A stretch of 64,000 nt of DNA from G963665495 sp963677785. GTDB taxonomy: Bacteria > Desulfobacterota > Desulfovibrionia > Desulfovibrionales > Desulfovibrionaceae. Both the position numbers and the translations under genes were made by a program. The stretch's first letter is position 1, and every line of letters starts with the position of its first letter. Below are positions 46,263 through 54,176 of the stretch, piece by piece. The stretch lies in NCBI GenBank assembly GCA_963677785.2, contig CAXXDH010000003.1, forward strand, positions 2,542,001 to 2,606,000, given 5' to 3'. The notes under the pieces are model-generated. The model was not told the origin of the DNA. It did no database searches and was given only the letters and a program-made list of their open reading frames with translations.

Positions 46263-47266
46263 GCGAATCTCCTCGCTCGGGTTTACGAGAAAATTCTACT
46301 TTTGAGGACAACTATTTTTCGGGGGGATTACCGCAAAACAAACTCCTCTGAGCATAGCAATTGCTGGAACTGTGCAGAACAGTTAAACTTGAAGATCTCA
46401 TCACCAGCCCCCAAATACGACGTTATCGGTGAGATAAAAAAAATAGTCATTAAATACCAAGAGAAAACCATACCCATTTCAGAGGCCGTCAACGGCATTT
46501 TATACGCGTATTACAAATATCTTAATGGCCCGACAGAAGAAGAGACTATAAAAAAACTACTCGAGAACCTCTATGGGCTATATAAACGGCAGCTGGTAGA
46601 TGATAGTACTTTTGAGAAGTATAAACAGTTACTACACAATAAGCTGGATAGTATTGAAGAATTATCTCATCAGGAACAGGTACATATTGAACACGAAGAG
46701 GAAATATTTAACGAAAATGACATAGAAAAACAAAAATGGGTTCCAGTGAAACATAGTAATAGCAAAATAGGTGGCCTTCTTATTTTAGTCGGTATATTCC
46801 TTGTTAGGTCAATAGTAGGAAACTCTATCGGAGTATATAATGATCTTTCAGCTTTATTAAATAAAGATCTAAAATTACTGTTAGGAACTAATCTTGATCA
46901 TGCAGTTAGAACAACTCTAACTTATATTCCTGTTGAACTATCTGTAAATTTACTAGCACTCATTGCTTCTTCATTTGCATTCTATATTTTTATTACGAAA
47001 AAAAAATTATTTAAAATTATCTTCATTTCTTATATCGCTTTGGAATTCATACTAAAAATATCGCTCGTTAATTTTCTAAAAAGCACGCCAGTTATATATC
47101 AATTATTATCTCAGGCAGATATACAACATGAGACACAACGGACATTTAAGCTGCTTCCAATTTTAATTGTCGTAGTGATTTATGTACTTTTATCAAAACG
47201 CGTAAAAGAAACATTTGTGAATTAAATTTCAACATAACAGGACAGAACTTAACTTAACATTACTCC

Positions 47267-47483
47267 CTAACTGCCACCCATCAGCACACCACATTTATAG
47301 TACCGGCTATTCCAAAAGTGATTCTGAGCACTGCATTTTGGACAAGCGAATATTTCATTTTTTTGAGTTCTTCTCACCTTTTGATTTGTTTCGTTTTGGC
47401 AAGTCTCTTCTTATCCACCAGGCAAGAATAACAAACAAAACCACTTCTATTATTACATGGAGAACTGGAGATCGTGCCCACAC
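47267..47483 (-). pseudogene. Small membrane zinc-ribbon protein, frameshifted
   Basis: The counterpart of the 69-aa gene at 56152. One extra A in a seven-A run breaks the frame after the membrane span, just before the zinc ribbon. The remaining ribbon also lacks one cysteine (RYYKC instead of RCYKC), so decay is more likely than programmed slippage. Confidence 0.6.
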
Positions 47484-47577
47484 CCATTAAGAGCTGTTCC
47501 GCCCTATTACCGCCAGCGGCGGAAACCGTGATCAAGAGAACAACTCCGACAACTATTTTAGCGATAACCCTTTTCAT
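47374..47577 (-). CDS. Possible 67-aa signal-peptide protein overlapping the zinc-ribbon frame
   Basis: GGAGG sits 5 nt before ATG 47577, and the first 20 residues (MKRVIAKIVVGVVLLITVSA) look like a signal peptide; the rest overlaps the frame of 47267-47483. It may be the true N-terminus of one gene that continues by frameshift, or a separate lipoprotein-like leader. In element 2 the start codon is ATC, so it is not conserved. Confidence 0.4.
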   Translation of the reverse strand: MKRVIAKIVVGVVLLITVSAAGGNRAEQLLMGVGTISSSPCNNRSGFVCYSCLVDKKRLAKTKQIKR

Positions 47578-47624
47578 AACGGCCTCCGTTCAGGACCACG
47601 CCCACCTAAACAGCTTTGCATGCC

Positions 47625-48014
47625 TTACTCTATTGAAGCCGTTTGTTGCTGCAACCACGCAGAAAATTCGGCTTCTTCCATCTCCCCTTGTGCCAGGGCA
47701 AGGACAACTGCTACGGCGTCCGCTTCTGATGCTATAAGCTGCCAACCATTCAGGGCAAGGAATACGTACGCGGCAAGAAATCCCGTCCGCTTGTTGCCGT
47801 CAACGAAAGGGTGGTTGCGGATTATCCGGTATGCGTAAGCTGCAGCAAGATCAAAAACACTCGGATCGCCATAGCTCAAAAGATTATGCGGCCTAGCCAG
47901 AGCTGAAGACAAAAGCCCCTCATCGCGGAGACCTTCACTTCCACCGTGTTCGGCGAGCTGCTCGTCATGGAGAGCAATAACAACTGCTTCCTTAAGCCAA
48001 CGCCATGCTGTCAT
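47625..48014 (-). CDS. doc: Doc-type toxin (Fic fold)
   Basis: A 129-aa toxin with the Doc/Fic motif HPFVDGNKRTG (about 68-78). Doc proteins phosphorylate EF-Tu and stop translation. It is encoded after its antitoxin with a 4-nt overlap. Near-identical to the copy at 56503. Confidence 0.93.
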   Translation of the reverse strand: MTAWRWLKEAVVIALHDEQLAEHGGSEGLRDEGLLSSALARPHNLLSYGDPSVFDLAAAYAYRIIRNHPFVDGNKRTGFLAAYVFLALNGWQLIASEADAVAVVLALAQGEMEEAEFSAWLQQQTASIE

Positions 48015-48232
48015 TTCGCCAGTTCCCGGAGAGTATTCCGATAACGTGTCATGCCTTCGCGGGCTATCTCCATCTGTTCCGCAAACTCAGGGTCATATGC
48101 TGTAATTGCGTACCCGTCCGGCGTCTCTGTCAGGAAAACGCTGTCGCCGGGTTTTATCTTGAGATGGGCAGTTGCTTCCTTGGGGAGAATCACTCCTGTG
48201 GAATTGCCGATCTTTGTTACTGTCGCTTTCAT
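48011..48232 (-). CDS. AbrB/MazE-type antitoxin of Doc
   Basis: A 73-aa antitoxin: a swapped-hairpin AbrB domain (KATVTKIGNSTGVILPKE, then KPGDSVFL) and a C-terminal helix (EFAEQMEIAREGMTRYRN) that would enter the toxin active site. AGGAGG lies 8 nt before ATG 48232, the better start than a longer frame from 48241. It should also repress the pair. Confidence 0.9.
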   Translation of the reverse strand: MKATVTKIGNSTGVILPKEATAHLKIKPGDSVFLTETPDGYAITAYDPEFAEQMEIAREGMTRYRNTLRELAK

Positions 48233-48384
48233 GATGGCCACCTCCTGTTAGAACATATATTAAAACAGAAAGGAGTCTGTTTCAAGAATCGATTCCGCCA
48301 AAAACGAACGCTTTTCGATTTGATGACATGGTTTCTCCTTGGTGTTTTTGACGGCATTATATAATTTTCTATATTAATATCCAA

Positions 48385-48764
48385 GTGACGTTAGTGACAT
48401 GAGAAAATAAAACGTCACGCCCGAAAACCCGCGTGTTTACTGGGATAGTGACATTAGTGACGTTTGTGACGTTTTGTACTGTGTGAATATGAAAAGTCAT
48501 GACTCAAATTCTTCTTCACTCAATTTAACCAGCTGACTTTGTAAACAATGTGGACTTTGCATTGTCGAAGCCTACGCCCTGGAACCCACGTCGATAATGG
48601 TTTTGTAGACAATGTAGACTTTGTTTCTACCTTCATAAAAAATGCAAAATCCTTTTTCCTATACTAAAATATCAGAGTGACGTTAGTGACATGAAGAAAT
48701 AAAACGTCACTCATATAACTACTTGTTATTATTGAGTTCGTGACGTTTGTGACGTTAGTGACGT
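48385..48764 (-). repeat. ACGTCAC array, right end of element 1
   Basis: Two units in the opposite orientation to the left array. Unit A: GTGACGT 48385, GTGACAT 48394, ACGTCAC 48412, GTGACAT 48448, GTGACGT 48457 and 48466. Unit B: 48677, 48686, ACGTCAC 48704, then 48740, 48749 and 48758. The triplets keep 9-bp steps. Confidence 0.85.
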
Positions 48765-49184
48765 TTTGTATAGAGTAAATATGAAAAAAGTATCCTCTTA
48801 CTTTCTTCCATCCTCCTGAAGGGGGAATTAATATCCATGTCTCTAAATCCGGCCTTAATAATCTTCGTATGTACATCCAAATGATAAAACGCCCATATTT
48901 CGATTTTAAGCTCTAGTTTCTTTCTTTATGGCTCATGTATCACAAAAATAGTTTTCTCGTCTCTGAGGGGCTATTCTGTGCGAATCATACAGGATAAGCC
49001 ACTCATGCGCCCTTAGATATAGCGCTTACCCTTAGTGTCTGTTTAATTAACGTCTATGAATCGTCCATCTGCTCTGTCTCTCAGGGGTTATACCCTCACT
49101 ATAAATTCAATCATATGTCAGCTTATGAATATTACTAATAATAGTGAGTGTAACCAAATTGGTTACATATAGTAATAGTCTGAA
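48765..49184. other. Intergenic region before the integrase stop
   Basis: AT-rich, no gene supported on either strand. No clear terminator is seen. Confidence 0.5.
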
Positions 49185-50438
49185 TTATTTATTATTTCTT
49201 AACTCTACTACCTTGCTTGGCTTCTTATTCAGATTCTTATCCAGTTGTCTTACTGCAGAACGAACACCCTCAGGGGCCAAGTGTGCATAGCGTTCTGTCA
49301 TAGCCAAGGATTTATGGCCCATGAGAGTCTTAACAGTGTATAAGTCAGTACCTTGTTGGACCAGCCAGGAAGCGAAGGTATGACGTAGAGTATGGAATAC
49401 TACCTTCTGACGACGGTCTTCAATACCTTCATTGAGACCAATACTTTTTACTACTCGATTGAATGTATGGGATAACTCTGATTGTAATCCACCTAGACGG
49501 TTAGGAAATACAAGATTACTTTCTGTTTCAGTTTCTTTACGTAGTTGAAGCATAACTGTTGTTGCTTGGGTTAGAAAAGCATTCCTGGTAAATCCATTCT
49601 TTGTATCCTTCACAACAATGATACCATTGTTAAAATCTATATCCGGCCAAGTAAGGGAAGCAAGTTCTCCATATCTCATTCCGGTATGCAAAGAGAGTAG
49701 GGCCTGATCATGCGTGAATTCACTGACTTTAGAGAGTTCAGATAAGAGGTTGTCGGCTTCTGTATGTGTAAGGAAACGAATTCGCTTATTATCTCGTGTC
49801 TTCTCTCTGCCTTTTAACTTGCTTTGCTTCTGCCAATCTGTAGCCGGGTTAGATCCCGCGTATAATTCACTGCCAATAGCAAAATTATATACCTGTCTCA
49901 CAATCTGTAAGGCTGTGTGTTGTGTCCTCTGTGCTCTTCCAGCATCACGAATATTCTTACGGATACGCTCAATATGAAAAGGGACGATATCTTTCATGGG
50001 CTTATCTTCAAGCTGTTTCTTCATCCATTTATCATACATGGAACGTTCAGTAGTAAGGGTACGCTGGGTCTTGTAGCTTTTAGCGTGGGGCCAGTAGTGA
50101 TCCTCGAAGACTGTACCGAATGTAATGGACTCTTTCTTAGCAAGAGCATCCAACTGCTCTTTTTCTTTGCGTTCCTTTTCGGCCTTCTTTCTCTTCTCGG
50201 ACAAGGTACGTTCGCCTTCTCCCGTACGTTGGGCTTCCCGTAGTTCTCCAAGCTTTAGAGCTGCCTTTTCAAGAGTCCAACCCTCTGTAGCCCAGCCAAG
50301 AGTTTCTTCTATGCGCTTACCCTCAAGAAGATATCTGACCTGAAAGCAGACATCCTTCTTAACACTACCGTGTTTTCTTGTGGGGTGTTCGCGGTAACGA
50401 AGCCCCTTAAACTTTGTTGGAAGCCATTTGAAACCCAT
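49185..50438 (-). CDS. int: Tyrosine integrase of element 1
   Basis: A 417-aa tyrosine recombinase. The N-terminal arm-binding domain has a long Lys/Glu-rich linker helix (about 90-120). The catalytic domain shows LSLHTGMRYGELASL (Arg), HTLRHTFAS (His-Arg) and MGHKSLAMTERYAH (His, Tyr nucleophile). I place the start at ATG 50438, with GGAGG upstream. Its 5' region contains the 25-bp end repeat and a hairpin, presumably its own arm sites. It sits at the end farthest from the intact tRNA. Confidence 0.93.
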   Translation of the reverse strand: MGFKWLPTKFKGLRYREHPTRKHGSVKKDVCFQVRYLLEGKRIEETLGWATEGWTLEKAALKLGELREAQRTGEGERTLSEKRKKAEKERKEKEQLDALAKKESITFGTVFEDHYWPHAKSYKTQRTLTTERSMYDKWMKKQLEDKPMKDIVPFHIERIRKNIRDAGRAQRTQHTALQIVRQVYNFAIGSELYAGSNPATDWQKQSKLKGREKTRDNKRIRFLTHTEADNLLSELSKVSEFTHDQALLSLHTGMRYGELASLTWPDIDFNNGIIVVKDTKNGFTRNAFLTQATTVMLQLRKETETESNLVFPNRLGGLQSELSHTFNRVVKSIGLNEGIEDRRQKVVFHTLRHTFASWLVQQGTDLYTVKTLMGHKSLAMTERYAHLAPEGVRSAVRQLDKNLNKKPSKVVELRNNK

Positions 50439-50454
50439 GATCACCTCCAAAATC

Positions 50455-50479
50455 ATTCCACCAAAATTCCACCACTTTT
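50455..50479 (+). repeat. 25-bp end repeat of element 1, right copy
   Basis: Identical to 19973-19997. The sequence then continues into a hairpin (TTCCACC...GGTGGAA, ending near 50486). Confidence 0.65.
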
Positions 50480-50589
50480 GGTGGAATCGGGAGTGAAACT
50501 ATATGAAACTCTATGAAGACTCTAGGTGCTAAATCCTGTTATGTCAATGGGTTTATGAAGGGTAGTGAAGCTTGCTGATATTATTGAAT

Positions 50590-50680
50590 CGGCCTTCTAA
50601 GCCGTCGGCCGGGGGTTCGAATCCTCCCTGGCGCACCATAGAAATCAAGCCCTTACGGTGAATAGCTGTGAGGGCTTTTT
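50590..50680 (+). repeat. Attachment-site copy joining element 1 and element 2
   Basis: A ~91-bp near-copy of 19867-19957, starting in the tRNA anticodon arm. It lacks the 5' tRNA half, so it is not a functional tRNA. Sequence to its right resembles the sequence to the right of attL, which shows that a second element begins here. Confidence 0.9.
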
Positions 50681-50920
50681 CCGTAGGTGTTGTTCCAGTC
50701 CCCACTCTGTCCCCACTTTTAATTGGACGGCTAGTGATGATTAGTGAAGGCCGAGGGCTGATTTAGTTGGCTAGGGTCCCCCTGCGAGAACGGCAGAGTG
50801 GATAGAAACGGCTATTAATCTTTCGACTTCCTTGTTCAGTGGGAGCGGGATTTTTTTATATTTACACAGTACGAAACGTCACTAACGTCACAAACGTCAC
50901 TATCCCTTATATAATAATAT

Positions 50921-52180
50921 CAATCGTGTCCGGTTAACCCCAAAGAAAAACGTCCAAAAACTCCAGGGAATATGTTATGAAATCAGCAGCTAAACCAATC
51001 ATAACAAAGGAGAATTTGGACGTGGCCCATAATAACACAATCCTCTCCCAGCTGCTATCCCTGATTCCGAGACATGTTTTTACGCAAGCCGAACGCAAGC
51101 ATCCAACAGAACGCGAAACCCGTGTTTTCAGCCGATGGAATCAGTTTGTCTGTCTCTCGTTCATCCATCTGGCGGCCCGCCATTCCATGCGCGATGGCAT
51201 TCGCAATCTGGCTGTAAACTCCCGAAAGCTCTATCACCTGGGAGCAAAGCCTGTGGCCCGCTCCACCTTTTCCGATGCCAACAACAACCGGCCAGCGGAA
51301 TTTTTTCAAACCTTGTTCGGTGAGATGTACAAGAGATGCCAAGCTGTTTCGCCTGTTCACAGATTCCGTTTCAAAAACAAACTCTTCAGTCTCGATGCCT
51401 CCACCGTCAAGCTCAGCCTTGAACAGTTCCCATGGGCCTCATTCCGCGAGAAACGTGGCGGAATCAAACTTCATGCCCTCCTGGACCACGACGGGCACAT
51501 CCCAGCTTTCTTGGAGATCACCGACGCGAGAAAGCATGAATCCAATATTGCCAAGGCCCTCACGTTGCCCAAGGGGTCCATCGTCGTGTTTGACCGGGGC
51601 TATGTCTGCTATCGCTGGTTCGCTGCGCTCATCCAAGCAGGCGTGTTCTTCGTCACCCGGCAGAAGAAAAATATGTCGTACAAAGTGCTGGAGCGCAGGT
51701 CAGTCAACAAAAAACTGGGCATCACCTCGGACCAGATTATCCAGGTCATGAGCGGCGGCAAGCCTCTCAAACTCCGGCGTGTAGGCTATCGAGACGCTCA
51801 AACCGGTAAACATTTCGTATACCTGACCAGCCACTTCACGCTCTCTGCCAGGACCATCGCCGAAATTTACAAAGACCGCTGGCAGATAGAAATCTTTTTT
51901 CGACTGATCAAGCAGAATCTCAAAATCAAGCGTTTCATTGGGACATCAAAAAACGCCGTGCTGTCGCAGATCTACGTAGCCATGATCATGTACTTACTGG
52001 TCGCGTTTCTGAAGTTTACATCCAGAATCGGCTGGTCCATCCAGGAGATGATGCAGTTGCTGCAGCTGAACGTATTCAAGCGTATGGACCTGGAATCCTT
52101 TTTTAGGCCTCCAGATAAATTGTCTAAGATCGAAAATAGTTACCCACTGTTTGCCTTGCTCAGTTAACCGGACACGATTG
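50921..52180 (+). mobile_element. IS4-family element in the left array of element 2
   Basis: Perfect 18-bp inverted repeats CAATCGTGTCCGGTTAAC and a 9-bp TAATAATAT duplication (50912-50920 and 52181-52189). 1260 bp. Removing it restores the sequence seen in element 1. Confidence 0.93.
50977..52167 (+). CDS. IS4-family transposase
   Basis: A 396-aa DDE transposase with SLDASTVKLSL, VVFDRGYVCY and YKDRWQIEIFFRLIKQNLK, the Y-x2-R-x3-E-x6-K signature of IS4. Full length. It is a relative of the enzyme at 44363, but the two elements differ in terminal sequence and target duplication. Confidence 0.92.
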   Translation: MKSAAKPIITKENLDVAHNNTILSQLLSLIPRHVFTQAERKHPTERETRVFSRWNQFVCLSFIHLAARHSMRDGIRNLAVNSRKLYHLGAKPVARSTFSDANNNRPAEFFQTLFGEMYKRCQAVSPVHRFRFKNKLFSLDASTVKLSLEQFPWASFREKRGGIKLHALLDHDGHIPAFLEITDARKHESNIAKALTLPKGSIVVFDRGYVCYRWFAALIQAGVFFVTRQKKNMSYKVLERRSVNKKLGITSDQIIQVMSGGKPLKLRRVGYRDAQTGKHFVYLTSHFTLSARTIAEIYKDRWQIEIFFRLIKQNLKIKRFIGTSKNAVLSQIYVAMIMYLLVAFLKFTSRIGWSIQEMMQLLQLNVFKRMDLESFFRPPDKLSKIENSYPLFALLS

Positions 52181-52523
52181 TAATAATATGTTACATGCGT
52201 GACGTTTTGTTTTTCTCATGTCACCAAACGTCACTGCACATTTTTTTCAGATTTATACCTCAGGAAACGTCACTAACGTCACACATGTCACGAAGCCAGA
52301 TATAGCAAGGGCTCCAGGGCGTGACGTTTTAAAAACCACATGTCACCAAACGTCACTTTTCACGGCCCAGGAAAAACGCTCCGGCTTCAAAATACAAGGC
52401 CGAAGCTGTAAAAGTCGCAGCCGAATTACCTTACTCTCTCCGGCTGCGCAAAAGCCCCCATTTTCTGATTGGAGTTGACCCGATTTCGTGGACAAGTAAT
52501 CCTTTGAGAAGGAGGAGTTCACG

Positions 52524-52838
52524 ATGCCACCAACACACCCGCCATATTCTGCAGAATTTCGGAGGCAGATGATTGAGCTTGTTCGCTCAGGCCGCAGCCC
52601 TGATGAACTCGCGAAGGAGTTCGAGCCCTCTGGGCAAACGATTCGCAATTGGGTCCGCCAAGCAGATCTTGACAGCGGTCGACGGCAGGACGGACTCACG
52701 ACTTCGGAACGTGAAGAACTGAACAGATTACGCCGCGAAAACAAACGACTTCGAGAGGAACGGGAGATATTGTCAAAAGCAGCGGCCTGGTTCGCCAAGG
52801 AGGCCGACTCGACTACGCGGAAGCGTTCGAGTTCGTGA
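52524..52838 (+). CDS. IS3-family orfA
   Basis: A 104-aa protein with a helix-turn-helix (EFRRQMIELVRSGRSPDELAKE in two parts) and a leucine-zipper-like helix (LRRENKRLREEREILSKA). It overlaps orfB by 4 nt in the -1 frame, so a fused transposase may arise by frameshifting. Confidence 0.92.
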   Translation: MPPTHPPYSAEFRRQMIELVRSGRSPDELAKEFEPSGQTIRNWVRQADLDSGRRQDGLTTSEREELNRLRRENKRLREEREILSKAAAWFAKEADSTTRKRSSS

Positions 52839-53626
52839 TGGCGAATCGGGCCAAGTATACCGTGTCCACGCTTTGCCGCCGGGCAATTGAAGATGCAATT
52901 TTGACGGCGAGAATTCTCGAAATTCACCGAACATCGCGGAAAACTTACGGCGCTCCTCGAATTCATTTCGAATTGCTGGAGCTAGGGTTCACCGTAAGCC
53001 AAAAACGTGTGGCTCGTTTAATGCGGGCTGAGGGTGTGCGCGGAGCATGCAGACGGCGTTGGATTCGCACTACTATTCGGCGGGATCGAATTCGTCCAGC
53101 CCCTGATTTGGTCAACCGGAAATTCACGGCCTCAGCTTCGGATCAACTCTGGGTGGCAGACATTACCTATGTCCCTACCTGGGAGGGCTTTTTGTTTCTC
53201 GCCGTCGTCCTTGATGTATTCAGTCGTCGTATCGTGGGATGGGCGATGGCCAGTCACATGAAGACCGACCTCGTGCTCAATGCACTGGAAATGGCCATGA
53301 AGCAACGCCATGCACACGACGTAATCCACCACTCGGATCAAGGATCGCAGTATACGTCGTGTCGATTCGGAGATCGTTGCCAAGCATTGGGTATTCGGCA
53401 ATCCATGGGCTCTGTTGGGGATTGTTTTGACAACGCCATGTGCGAAAGCTTCTTCGCATCCCTGGAATGCGAGTTGCTCTGGCAAAACAGCTTCCGTTCA
53501 AGGCAGGAGGCGAAACTGGCAATATTTGCTTTTATTGAAGGCTGGTACAACACGCATCGGCGACATTCTGCTCTCGACTACATGTCGCCCTTGGCTTATG
53601 AAAAAGAGTACGGGCTCACTTCATGA
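52835..53626 (+). CDS. IS3-family orfB transposase
   Basis: A 263-aa DDE transposase with LWVADITYVPTWEG, HHSDQGSQYTS and NAMCESFFASLECE motifs. Full length and apparently intact. It belongs to a different IS3 lineage from the element at 43866. Confidence 0.92.
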   Translation: MMANRAKYTVSTLCRRAIEDAILTARILEIHRTSRKTYGAPRIHFELLELGFTVSQKRVARLMRAEGVRGACRRRWIRTTIRRDRIRPAPDLVNRKFTASASDQLWVADITYVPTWEGFLFLAVVLDVFSRRIVGWAMASHMKTDLVLNALEMAMKQRHAHDVIHHSDQGSQYTSCRFGDRCQALGIRQSMGSVGDCFDNAMCESFFASLECELLWQNSFRSRQEAKLAIFAFIEGWYNTHRRHSALDYMSPLAYEKEYGLTS

Positions 53627-53668
53627 GGCCCAAAGCCGAAAATCGTCCACAGAATCGGGGGAACTCCA

Positions 53669-53748
53669 GTGAGAATTTCCTCTGTACTGAGTGCGCAGGG
53701 GGAAGGGTTGTCCGTATTTTGGACATTTGTTAGACTTTGAGTAGCCAT
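53669..53748 (-). pseudogene. Truncated copy of the 85-aa gene
   Basis: The first 26 or so codons of the counterpart of 41876-42133 remain, cut by the IS3 element. The start ATG and its GGAGG are preserved. Confidence 0.8.
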
Positions 53749-53817
53749 GGCAACCTCCGGTAAGGTTGTTTGTGGTTAGGCCTCGTTTGGTGTTGGAAGC
53801 ACCGGGCGGGGCCGTTT

Positions 53818-53988
53818 CTATTTTTCAGACATTTTTTTCTTTTTTTCGTCCTCCATTTTTATCAATTCCTCAACATAATTAATAAATAAGTCTTTGATAG
53901 TGATCCCCTTTCCAGCGACGTACAATTTTAAACGGCGATGGAACTCAAGGTCCACCTTAAGAGAGATCGTCTTTGTTTCATTTCTCAT
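53818..53988 (-). CDS. Ribbon-helix-helix regulator, element 2 copy
   Basis: Encodes the same 56-aa RHH protein as 42203-42373. It diverges from the unbroken cargo gene at 54177, as in element 1, so the regulator-cargo unit is retained as a whole. Confidence 0.75.
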   Translation of the reverse strand: MRNETKTISLKVDLEFHRRLKLYVAGKGITIKDLFINYVEELIKMEDEKKKKMSEK

Positions 53989-54176
53989 GAGCCATCAATA
54001 GTGTTTTCCTGTTTTCCTGTCAAGGCTTTTCAAATTTTTATTGACTCTAATTGCGTACAAAGAATATGTTTACTTATAATTATTTATAACTGTATAGTAA
54101 ACTTCTAAAAACTATCTGGAATTTTAAATATGGTCTTCTCCGTATGTCTTTATGCAAAATAAAGGTTAGATAAAAA

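Larger units (their letters stand above)
43866..46332 (-). mobile_element. IS3-family element, itself split by an IS4 element
   Basis: Ends GGTAATCC/GGATTACC, flanked by a 4-bp GCAA duplication. It carries orfA (45996-46262) and an orfB that is intact apart from the nested insertion. Without the insert it is about 1.2 kb. Confidence 0.9.
42562..47225 (+). pseudogene. Cargo membrane protein, interrupted by nested IS elements
   Basis: Joining 42562-43865 to 46337-47225 restores an open frame of about 730 residues. The product has a signal peptide, a periplasmic domain (with a SILYPASWKAKDGRGP strand as in PsbP-like folds), one membrane span (about 385-410), a C-x2-C...C-x2-C zinc ribbon, a helical cytoplasmic part, and a C-terminal multi-span module opening KIGGLLILVGIFLV, similar in outline to DUF2569. 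The IS3 insertion lies exactly in the first zinc-ribbon knuckle (CPHCGK) with a 4-bp GCAA duplication. The region is markedly AT-rich compared with the element backbone. The element 2 copy is unbroken, with a different C-terminus. Confidence 0.85.
50681..52469. other. Left-end remnant of element 2, split by an IS4 element
   Basis: 50681-50844 is similar to 19960-20134. 50845-50920 plus 52181-52469 is essentially identical to 20135-20487, including the ACGTCAC array. The remnant stops where the IS3 element begins. Confidence 0.85.
52470..53668 (+). mobile_element. IS3-family element at the deletion junction of element 2
   Basis: Inverted ends TGGAGTTGACCCGATT and its imperfect complement AATCGGGGGAACTCCA. 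No target duplication is seen: the left flank matches element 1 at 20487 and the right flank matches it at about 42051, so the IS replaces about 21.6 kb. Confidence 0.9.

Noticed and set aside
48664..48876. Open frame of 70 aa across the right array
   Set aside because: Same reason: the NVTNVTNVTN stretch is the repeat read in frame.
50590..50640. Second tRNA-Arg gene
   Set aside because: Only the part from the anticodon arm onward is present; the acceptor 5' strand and D-arm are missing, so it is an attachment-site copy.
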